Shown one piece after another: positions 49,345 to 58,824 of a stretch of 64,000 nt of DNA. Source of the DNA: Cymbidium sinense (lineage: Eukaryota > Streptophyta > Magnoliopsida > Asparagales > Orchidaceae). The position numbers and the translations under genes were made by a program. The stretch is from NCBI GenBank assembly GCA_021442155.1, contig CM038221.1, positions 44,773,648 through 44,837,647 on the forward strand. The letters are read 5' to 3'. Within the stretch, counting starts at the first letter, position 1, and the number at the start of each line of letters is the position of its first letter. Below the pieces are notes generated by a model. The model saw nothing but the letters and a program-made list of their open reading frames with translations, was not told where the DNA came from and did not search any database.

Positions 49345-50690
49345 ATCACTACCGGGTGTATAATGGGCGTGGTCGCCGTTGGGAAGTCGATGCTCTGCCG
49401 GTCCTCCGTGCCTTGCTAGGATGGTTGTTGAAAATCCATGATCCCATACGGGGTGTCATATGGAATGATGAGGAGGCCCATACGTAGGAGGAACTGGTTG
49501 CTGCCAAGGGTGCATCTGTGATCACATAGATCTCTGGTATGAATACTGTGGTGGCTGTGTAAATATATATGTAGATGGTCCGACCACTGGTGGAGATGAT
49601 GGACCAATATCCATCGCAGCCATCCGATCGACCGACGCCGAGGTACGGAATTGTCCCCGCGTGCTATCGAAATATACATGTTTATGTGCAAGTCCCTGCA
49701 CAACCCCTCATACTCGTTGATTGATTGTGTCATCCGCCCTCCCAAAATAGCGTCGGAATATATCCTCGGTATTCAATATGTGCTCACGCTGCATTGACAG
49801 AACGCGTATTATGATGTAATTAGAAAAAATGATTATCACAGTTAAGAAATGCTGGCTTACCATGAGTCGATCTCCAGGAGCTCGAGGGTAATACGTGTCT
49901 GGGGGTACTGTGGGTGCCTTCAGAATATATATTGAAGCCCAAGACCGATATCCATCTCATGTATCGATTAATGGATTCCCCAGGCCTGGAGTCTACCACC
50001 ACAACTAACTCCGTCGCTTCCCCGCGCAATATATGTATGCGGTGGTAAACAACCCGCCCATGTCGGCTTTCCCCTCATCCACTCGCATCTAAAGAAGACT
50101 CTACGGCAAACCCCGTAGGTGGAAGGCCGAACACGAGCACATCGCAGGTGCCACTCAACTCATTTCCAACTAATCGGGGTACTCTAGCCAACCATATGTC
50201 ATCCCCACGTAAGCATATATTCTGACACGCACGGATCAACTCCGTATGGCTGGATCACCTGTTGTTTGAGATGAATATTAGGGTTGCTATTTACATACAA
50301 AAGTTGTCCCAAAAAATGCACTTACAAAAAAATATACCTGACTTTGCAAGAGCCATCTAGCTCATCTCGATAAACTCTAATATGGGCTGGCATCACCTCT
50401 CGGACAAACCCTTCATTCCAGCGACAACCCACACTGAGCCCATCTATGTCTGTCGGGTATGGAATATGTAACATCGGTCTGCCGACATGAACATGCTCCC
50501 ACACCCATACCTACAGTAACTGTAAGCAACCAGCCATATTCGTGCGCTTCAGCTTCGTTGCCTCATGGAGCTCCCTGTATAAATGAGCAAGCATCGCTGC
50601 TCCTAATGAGAACTCTCTGAACATGTCAAGATCCTCCGAGGGCGAATCGTAGGTGAATCAACACGGCGGCATATAAGGAAGTCAATCGAA
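49345..50690 (-). pseudogene. Plant mobile domain (PMD) gene carried by the MULE, broken
   Basis: On the - strand, 50640-50340 translates with FREFSLGAAMLAHLYREL, then an in-frame TAG (complement 50511-50513), then WVWEHVHVGRP, SVGCRWNEG and IRVYRDELD. These match the PMD landmarks of the MAIN/MAIL-type proteins: the LGAAxLAxLYREL helix, the WxWEHxxxGRP motif and the YRDxxD segment. A putative intron (about 50325-50271) begins GTATAT and ends in CAACAG, then VIQPYGVDP. Downstream, frameshifted parts follow, including RYMRW in 50029-49820 and a proline/glutamine-rich tail near 49560-49400. PMD domains are known both in host genes and in plant transposons, including MULEs; placement within the inverted repeats shows this one is element cargo. 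Confidence 0.75.
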
Positions 50691-50691
50691 A

Positions 50692-50770
50692 AGAATGTAA
50701 GCTCGACATGCATGGTAAATCAAGCTCGGCGATCTAAGCTCGCAACCAAAAAAAAGAATGTAAGCTCGAC
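50692..50770. repeat. Short direct repeat between transposase and PMD genes
   Basis: AAGAATGTAAGCTCGAC occurs at 50692-50708 and 50754-50770. The transposase homology ends just left of one copy in coding terms and the PMD homology starts just after the other, so this may mark a deletion or joining point that removed the transposase C-terminus. Confidence 0.6.
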
Positions 50771-52643
50771 CATCGCCAGACATCCTCTAGCCAATCGAGC
50801 CTGTCGATATTCTTGATATCAGTCATACACCTTTTAAAAATGCGTATATCATCAGTATTACCCGCCACGTATATTTTTTGGCATATGAATTCAATGTCTC
50901 TGATTCCAAGTTATCTAACTATTTTTTTTGAAGTTTTCTTGCAAATGTCTTAGGCAAAAGCGATGTGCAACCCACGATAATATCTCCTCAGACCAACCCC
51001 GTGGTAAATGATGCACAAATCACCTCTTGTAGATCGTGGAACCAACTCCTCAGAAGGCCCGTAAAACTAACACCACGACTCAATACTTTCTGATTCTACT
51101 ACTGCAAAGGCACGTGGAAATAGTCCGTTGTTGGCATCAATTCCACTGCAGTTAGTAGAGTCCCCCTGTACTTACCTAGGAGGAAAGTCCCATCCAGACA
51201 TAAAACTGGGTGACAGTAATGCCAACCAGTAATTGAAGGCTCGAAGGACCAGAATAATCGTTGAAATCGGTATGACTCTGATGACTGTACTCTATAGATC
51301 GATCTTGGCATTGCTGAGCATATAACAGACATGAATATCTCCAACGATCAGTAAGATTTCTCCCAACTTCCGAAAATAACCTTTAGTGCCTTGCGACGTG
51401 CATCCCAAGCTTTCATGTACGACACTCGTATGTTAAATTTTGACTCAATACATCCAATAATCTCTCTGGGCTTTAAATCCAGATGACGCCTAATTGCAGG
51501 TTGAATGAAATAACTGATAAACTATGCTGTACATTGCCTATGTCCCATCGAAAATGACTACATGTATGTCGGGTGCTTAAAGCAAATTCTCCATGCACCT
51601 CCTAATCTCTTACTTGAACTTGCATGTAAGCGCCACATGCAAGGTGTAGCCTGGTTCGCATATTGAGTGCACAATATGGTGAACTTGGATTTATTTGAGG
51701 CGTAGATCACATAGTCGACGTTGTTTATGATAGACCAACCCTGAACCGCAAACAACAGCTGCTTCTTATCAATAAAGCACATTCTTCATGCAGTTCATCT
51801 GGAATGCAACTTTCAAGTACAAAAGTTGACTCATCTGAAGGCCCATCAAATGTTAGCTCTTCATCTCATTCTCTGGTTGTTTGAGCATGACGCATATACT
51901 CATTGTTAGATAGCAAGTACTCCTCTATTTGGCTTGTTCTAACTGAGTAGTCCCTAATAAGCTCTCTGACACTGCTAGATGGATATTTGCCCCTTAAAGA
52001 AGATTCACATCACTATCGCCTCATCATCATCGGTACTTGTTGCATAAGGCATAGTTTCATACCCATCACCTACGTCACCCTCGATCACGCTAATTGCGTA
52101 ACTTATACCTACATTACCTTCTCAGCGTACCACGTGACGCTTCTGCCGGCTTTCTGCAAATCATGTGTGATGAATCATCACTAATTGAAGCCTTGATGCT
52201 CCTCGAATGACAACATCTCTTTCTCACAATTTAACTCCTGAACTTCAACCTAAATTACTACAGGTTGCACCGACGCTGCGTTGAGTACTGATTCACATAC
52301 TTTGTCGTCAATAATATGTGTAGCGATAAATCCAGCACCAATAAGAAACCGACCAATAAGATTAACACATGACTTTGCATGGTCTAACTTCAATGATCTC
52401 ATGATTCCTTTTGTAACCCCAGCAGGTTAGTCCTTCGTGGGATCTGAATTGGTCGATTTTTTCCACCAATGTAGGTTGGAAAGAAATTATCAACAACATT
52501 CAGTTCGCCATCGTAATAAAGAACTATGCAGTCGAACTCATATTCAACTAACAACAACTCCAACCAAAAGAATTCTTCCTCTCTCCTTGGAGAAAAATAT
52601 TTCAAGATATAATACAATTGTGCGATATTTTGCAAACTCATAA
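50760..52643 (-). pseudogene. mudrA: MURA-type MULE transposase, broken
   Basis: Order on the - strand: an N-terminal segment with CIVLYYDGEL and FPTYIGG (52580-52440); after a poorly readable part, the DNA-binding region (51782-51558) with QLLFAVQGWSI, CTQYANQATPCMWRLHA; then KPREIIGCIESKF, YMKAWDARRKAL and GSWEKSY; then the catalytic domain with RLFWSFEPSITGWHYC and LDGTFLLGKYRGTLL holding the first Asp (about 51215-51170); then FAVVESE and SW; finally HRFCLRHLQENF at 50965-50930. In-frame stops occur, for example after HPTYM, after WEKSY and in the ESW segment. The C-terminal zinc knuckle part is missing. Length and order fit mudrA-like genes with part of the 3' end lost. Confidence 0.85.
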
Positions 52644-52743
52644 TTCTCCTTAATTTACCTACTATTTTAGGAGTAACTAGAGATTTATTGATAGTTAAAT
52701 CATAAAATACATAATTATTCATCTTACGCTTTAAAATCCACAA

Positions 52744-53425
52744 CTAATTCAAATCAAAGCATAAAAATAAAACTAAAATTCCGTGAGAACCAAATTAAAA
52801 TATACAATCAAGAATATAAAATTAAAATTAAATAATTAATACTTTAATTATAATAATTAAATCATCTTTATTATAAAAATAAAATATATAAAATTTAAAT
52901 TATATCCAAATGACTCATAAATTTAATAGATACTTCTACACAATAGTAACCCTTGGGAAAATTTTCATAAAATATTAATTACATTGGTATATATTTTAAA
53001 ATAAAAATAATTATTATTATTTTTAATTAAAAAAATACTCAATAATATAAAAATTAAATTTTCTAAAAATATCTAAAATGTTTTCCTTACTATCCTTAGA
53101 TGAAATATTATTATTTTATTTTGACATTAATTTAATTTTTTCTTAGAAAATAATTAATTAAAATATACCAAATAATAATTAATTCTAAAAAATTAAACCA
53201 AAATTTCATGAAATATCCTTAAGGTCCTTCCTGATCCTAAGAAATAATTTCATGAAGTTTAGAATTGATTATGTCTCTTGATTGAATTTCAAATAAAGAT
53301 TTTATTTATATTTAATATAATATTCAATTAATTTACTCTTTAATTCAAATGTTAACTTTTTTATTATTTTTGACATTCTTAAAATTAATTTGAATTATTT
53401 TGTGGCTTGTTTTAGCTTTATAGAT

Positions 53426-53479
<54 letters not shown>

Positions 53480-53870
53480 TTAATCCCAAAGTGAAAGTAA
53501 TTTAACTTGGTTAAATATCATCTCACATGAAAACTCTCCATTATATGAAAGTCGATCCAATTCGAGCTAAACAAATTGAACAAGTTCATTATGAACTATA
53601 CGAGCTAAACATGAATAATAAATTTTCTAATAATTTCGAATACAGGTCAAATTTGAATTCACAAATTTTTACAGCACAACTCATTTACACAACTATTATT
53701 ATTATTCTTTTAAATATATATAATGCTTCAAAATGATCAAAAAGATAAGTGCTGCATTCAGGGAAGAAATACAAATGTAGCTAAATAACTCAAGGGATTT
53801 TGCTAGATCTATCACAAAGTAAGATCTATCACAAGTTATAGAAAAAATTACCTTAATCGGCGCACGAACG
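52744..53870. other. MULE right internal AT-rich region
   Basis: Very AT-rich DNA upstream of the transposase in its own direction; no ORF of note. It contains the (TA)n run listed below. Confidence 0.5.
53428..53474. repeat. (TA)n microsatellite
   Basis: Uninterrupted AT/TA run of about 47 bp inside the MULE. Confidence 0.9.
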
Positions 53871-54290
53871 AAGAAATATCCCATTTCCGGCAGTGGCGCA
53901 CTCGACGGATGGCGGGAGCTCTCCCTTGGCCATGACCTCCTTAGCAGGCGCGTGCTTCTGAAATCCGGAGGAGTGAGAGCGGTTGGGAGGAAAAGACAAA
54001 TAAAATCGCTTACTACGGTTTGTTTGCAAATAGCGGCGACCTCTCCTTGGCCGGCGACGAGCTCCCTTGGCCGGTGGTGCTCAGATCTCGCCTGCGAGCA
54101 ATGGGCGAACGGAGCGGCACGAATAGGAAAGGAAAGGAAAGTAGATCGGGAGTTCACGGGTTTTTAAAAGGTGTTCGTCAAACACGACCGGCGCTGACGA
54201 TCATCGGCGCCGGGCGTCCGTTGATGACGACTAGCCGGGTAGATGCCGTCATCGACGGCCCGACGTTCCATCGTCGCCATCATCCGTTGT
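53870..54290 (-). promoter_or_regulatory. GC-rich subterminal island of the MULE, likely promoter and 5' leader side
   Basis: About 420 bp clearly richer in G, C and CpG than anything around it, with many CGTC, GACG, GGCGAC and CCGGCG motifs. It lies between the right inverted repeat and the transposase, which reads leftward, so it is in the position of the promoter. Overlapping ORFs on both strands (54157-53702, 53952-54167, 54020-54316) are best explained by composition. The inner part near 54200-54290 is distantly repeated at 48521-48650. Confidence 0.45.
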
Positions 54291-54382
54291 ACGGACGACT
54301 AGGCCTATTTTGCTAAAAAAAAAATTTTTGTGCCTAAACTACTAATTACAATTAACACTAAGCCTATTTTAAAAATAATCCC
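54291..54382. repeat. MULE terminal inverted repeat, right
   Basis: Reverse complement of 48429-48520 with few differences; ends CTATTTTAAAAATAATCCC. Confidence 0.9.
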
Positions 54383-54391
54383 TATTTATAA
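54383..54391. repeat. Target-site duplication of MULE, right
   Basis: TATTTATAA, exact copy of 48420-48428. Confidence 0.9.
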
Positions 54392-55922
54392 GTACTCAAT
54401 TGCTAAATAAATAAGCTTGAACAATTTATCGTTAGTTTCATTTATGCTCATGAATAAGCTCATTAAGGAGCATGATTATAGCTCGATTAAGACTTCTTTG
54501 TGAATACTATTGTTTAAAAAATTATTTTCTTAGGCTTAATAAGCTTTAATTGATACAACTCATGTGTAGTTCTCAACAAGCTGCATGGGAACAAGCTCGA
54601 TTAAGGCCTGATTAAAGCTATTTTATTTCATTAAATGAGTTGCTTGTTAGCAAGCTCAATAATCCAATTTAAAATAAGCTCGTAAACAAACTCGAATCAA
54701 GCTGGAGATCGGTAATAATAAACAAATTTGAACTAGAACATGCATATGCTCAACTCGATTTGGCTTGATTCTTTTTGGAGCTATAGGAACATTCATGAGA
54801 ACTTTCAAAATGTCTATTCTATTCAAAGCTTATTTCCGTTTGTTTCCACTAATAATTTAAATTGGTGTTAAAAGCATCATTATCGAGACTCAATGTAGGA
54901 TCATTTATCAGATTAATATAAGATATATAGTGGTTAATGCTTTATAATCTAACATAAATAGCAGTCAAATTTAATATTAAAATATATTATGAAAACAAAT
55001 TAAATATTAGACATTATATTAAATATTAATTCTATTTTCTAACGACCGAATCCAATCCACTCACAAAAAATTTCACAAGAAATCAGATTGTATTGAATTT
55101 TTCTTTTTCTCCAACTAAGATAAAGATCTCACTTTTTCTATTTTATTTGTTGAAAACCAGTTTACATTTACATTTTTCTCATTAATTTTAAAAGCATATA
55201 AGTGAAGCATCTTCACATTTCCATAAGAGAATCTCAAAATTTATTTCACTTTAGAAAAAAAAAATTTGTTTCAGAAATTATATTCAAAGAAAATTTCATC
55301 TTTTTAATAGCTTTATTTATTTATGCTATGTCTAGATGTATAAGTGAGTCAAATCAATTTGTGAGTCAGCTTAATCTCATGCTTATAAATAACTCGTGAG
55401 CAAAGCTCAATGAGCTAACAACCTAAATTTTGAGTTAGGACCAACTCAATTCATTAACTCGTGAGCTAGTTCATTTTAAAAATATTAATAATAAATATAC
55501 TTAAAATGTTATAATTTAATAATTTAAATATAAAGTTATAAAATATTTAAAATTTATATTTAATTTTCATAAATAAAAAAATTTCATATTATTTTTTTAA
55601 AATTTATTATTATTATTATTTATCATAATAATTGTTTATTTATCATAATCATTTTAACTCTTTTAGACAAATGGAGACGGCTCATATGCGACTCAAAATT
55701 ATAGAATAAAACATATTTGTAATCCGACTCAGTCTAAAATCATTTAACAGCTGTAGCACTTTTATATTATACTTTTTTGTTTCTTTTCTTGAATTTGATC
55801 AATTCTTTTCAAGCTAAACCTGTTCAACCCACATGCTATGCTTATTTTTTTTGTTTTTATCAGCCATAATCTTCTCACTTTTATCTTTTTATGTGGAAGA
55901 ACCTGGATAAAATGTTGAAATA
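54392..55922. other. Right part of the hAT-like fragment and unassigned AT-rich DNA
   Basis: 54400-54770 contains AAGCTTGAAC, AAGCTCGAT, GAGTTGCTTG and CAAACTCGAATCAAGC motifs like those of the hAT MITE, continuing the fragment at 48318. A second patch with such motifs (AACTCGTGAGC) lies at 55330-55480. The rest is AT-rich without recognised features. Confidence 0.4.
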
Positions 55923-56707
55923 GGATAATTTTTTTTAAAAGGACCATATAATTAATAAAATTTAGCGAAAAGAGCATTTCAAAAAAGGAGCAAAAACGAA
56001 AATTGCATCCACGTTTTAAAAAAAAAAAATATTTATAATAATAAAATAAAATAAAATAAAAATTCTGAAAACATGAATAGTAATAACGTTTTCAGAAAAC
56101 CTGATTACTATTAACGTTCTAATTTTAAAATTTTTTAACATTTTTAATAATAATATTTTATAGAATGTTTAAATATATAAAATAATAATAAATAATTAAA
56201 TTTATTTAAATAGCAAATTATTTGATTACGATTCATTTTTTTAATTTTATGACATTTTTTTAATCTTAAAATAATTACTTAAAATATTTTTATTTTGAGA
56301 AATAATATTATAAATATATTAATTAATATTTTATTTATAAATAAGATTAATTAACATTAATTGCTAACTAATTTTATCCTAGAAATTTTCTTAGAAATTT
56401 TTAAGAAATATGATTAATTTATTATAATCAGTGTTTTTATTGTAATGTATTTTTTTCTTTTTTAAAATTTTAAATTCTAATAAATTATATAACATTTTAA
56501 AAATATTTCAATTTTTTCTTAATATTTTATTTTAAATTTAAAAAAAAATCAAATTTATATTGTGTATTTTAATAAATTTAAAAAACCAAAAATATATATA
56601 CATTTTATTACTAAAATTATTTAATAAGTTATTTTTTGATATGCATATTATATAAATTTATTTATCAATAAGTTAATTTTCTATTTCTATTGTAAACATA
56701 ATAAGTA

Positions 56708-56782
<75 letters not shown>

Positions 56783-57478
56783 TTATTAAATAAAATTAAA
56801 AGTAAAATGCATTGTTTTATTAATATCTTAAAATATAGGAGACAAGTTTAAATTTTTATTTAAAAAAAAATTAACATAAAATATTAAAAATATTTTAATA
56901 AATAATTTTGATTGATTCATTATAAATTTAAATTTTAAAATAAAAAATACATTAGAGAGCGAAAACAACAAATAAAATAAATTAATAAGATTTTTTAAAA
57001 AATTTTAAAAATTCCTTAGTTAAAATTAGTTTTACAATTAATATGATTAATCTTATCTATAAATAAAATATTAATTAATATAATTATAGTATTACTTAGC
57101 AATATAAATTTTTTTAAAGTAATTATTTTAAGATTCAAAAAATATCATAAGTTAATTCTAAATTATCTATTTCAAATTATTTTGAACTTACTATTTAAAA
57201 TTAATATTATTTTATATATTTTCATAAAATTTAAAAAATAAATGTTTATAAAAATTTACTTATATATTTTAAATATGTTGATTAAATATATTTAAAAGTC
57301 AATGAAATATTATTATTAAAAATTTTAAAAAATAAATATTAGAAAAAGTGAATAGTAATAACGTTTTTTTTGAAAACTTGACTACTATTCACGTTTTTGC
57401 TCCTTTTTAATTTTTTGTAAAAACAAAACTCCTTTTGGTAAGTTTTATTAATTACGCGGTCCTTTTTAAAAATTATCC
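55923..57478. mobile_element. Foldback element with arms of about 700 bp, possibly MULE-related
   Basis: The left end GGATAATTTTTTTTAAAAGG pairs with the right end CCTTTTTAAAAATTATCC. Pairing continues inward: AATTAATAAAA, GGAGCAAAAACG, GAATAGTAATAACG, then a long AT-rich stretch (56240-56560 with 57160-56850, including TTAATCTTAAAATAATTACT and ATTAATTAATATTTTATTTA). The centre is an (AT)n run. Flanks GTTGAAATA and AAGAAAATA match at 5 of 9 positions, a weak candidate 9-bp duplication. The GGATAATTTTTAAAA-type end resembles that of the MULE at 48429. No coding capacity. Confidence 0.75.
56714..56778. repeat. (AT)n microsatellite in the loop of the foldback element
   Basis: About 65 bp of AT dinucleotides near the centre of symmetry. 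Confidence 0.9.
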
Positions 57479-57517
57479 AAGAAAATAATGGCTTCCTCAT
57501 TTGGTTATATTAATACA

Positions 57518-57519
<2 letters not shown>

Positions 57520-57598
<79 letters not shown>

Positions 57599-57630
57599 CG
57601 TCTCTCTCTCTCTCTCTATATATATATACA
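57520..57630. repeat. Compound (CT)n-(AT)n microsatellite
   Basis: CT run 57520-57564, AT run to 57594, then a shorter CT and TA pair at 57601-57628. An ORF across it (57501-57737) encodes Ser-Leu and Tyr-Ile runs and is an artefact. Confidence 0.9.
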
Positions 57631-58824
57631 GACGTCAGCATAATATTTCATTTGTAGTTACCTATTTTGACTATCTAAAAATTCTTTGGGATAGATTCTT
57701 ATATTTTAAAACTTATAATACAGAAAGTTCACCATAGAAAAAGATTGTATATTTATTTACTATACAGGAAAACGCGCTAAGAAAGTTAGTCCTGATGCAA
57801 ATAAAAAATATTTAAAATTATGTTTAACTAAACACAAATTATTATCTTATAACTAAAAATATGTGTTATATCTAAGGATGAATTTAATCAGAGAGAATTT
57901 TTTGAGATAGTTTTTATTCTTATATAAATAAGAAAGTGAATAATCTCAGAAGGCAAAATACCAGCATGCGCACAGCTTACAAAATCAATTCAAAGCACTG
58001 TAAAAAGTGTCAAATAAATAAATAAGTGGTCTTTATGAATTTAAAATTTATAAATCTGTCCTATTGGAATGATTTAAATTAGACTCAACAATGAAATTAA
58101 AAATATTACCATCTACATGCAAAATGAGAACTTCAATGCATTAAATTGTAATAACAATTGTATTGCAACATCCGTTGAAGACTTCAATACATGGAAAAAA
58201 AATTTATTGATAATATTATTAATGAAATTTTCATCAAAATCACCATTGATAAGCACTGTCTGAATTTTCATTGATATTAAATTTAATAGAAATTACATCA
58301 CCAAATGCTAGCCCAATTCTGTTGAATACTGAATACTAATGGAATATCCATAAGTATTTTTGATATCGTTCCACTCTTCTTCTTTGTTGGAGAATGTGGG
58401 ATTACAAGCTAAAGAATTCAAACATCAATAACCTCGAGAAAATAAATATACTACAATAGTTTCGGTGACGACGTCGCTTCAAGTTTTCTTCACAACTTTA
58501 AACTAAGCTCTTATCTCTCTCTCTCTCTCTTCTCAGGCTAAAATAAAGGCCTATTTATGTTATTTTAGGATGGGATATTTTGGTAATTTAGCTTAAAGCT
58601 CAAAACACTTCATCAGATTATTTGTGTTAATTTTCTTGATTATAAATCCTTTGTTTTTCATATTTAAGTGCCTTTTTAGCCTTGAAATTGAGTGATCCTA
58701 GGCTCATTAGAATCCTCTCAACAAAACTTTCAATATTACTATAAATAAGAATATTTAACCCTTCAAATAATACTTTAAAATTTATGGTTATACTCTAAAG
58801 CTTGATTTAAGCTCATTTCAATTT
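57631..58824. other. Unassigned DNA between foldback element and LTR
   Basis: No gene recognised. A short CT run lies near 58515-58530. Nothing else stands out. Confidence 0.45.

Larger units (their letters stand above)
48429..54382 (-). mobile_element. Mutator-like element with transposase and PMD gene relics
   Basis: A 5954-bp element bounded by terminal inverted repeats of about 92 bp and a perfect 9-bp target duplication. Both genes inside are on the - strand: the transposase first (about 52643-50750), then a PMD gene (about 50690-49345). Both have stops and frameshifts, so it is no longer autonomous. The intact duplication and well-paired ends show that its boundaries have been kept since insertion. 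It sits in an older hAT-like fragment. Confidence 0.9.

Noticed and set aside
49416..49745. 109-codon ORF on the - strand as an independent gene
   Set aside because: It lies in the frame-shifted tail of the PMD gene; its His-rich reading is an out-of-frame version of a Pro/Gln-rich tail.
51987..52643. Two + strand ORFs within the MULE
   Set aside because: Antisense to the transposase relic, without motifs of their own.
53702..54157. 151-codon ORF on the - strand, the longest in the window
   Set aside because: It lies across the GC-rich promoter-side island of the MULE, runs into AT-rich DNA with a hydrophobic tail of random character, shows no family motif, and overlaps equally long ORFs on the other strand.
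57501..57737. ORF of 78 codons on the + strand
   Set aside because: It is a translation of CT and AT microsatellites.
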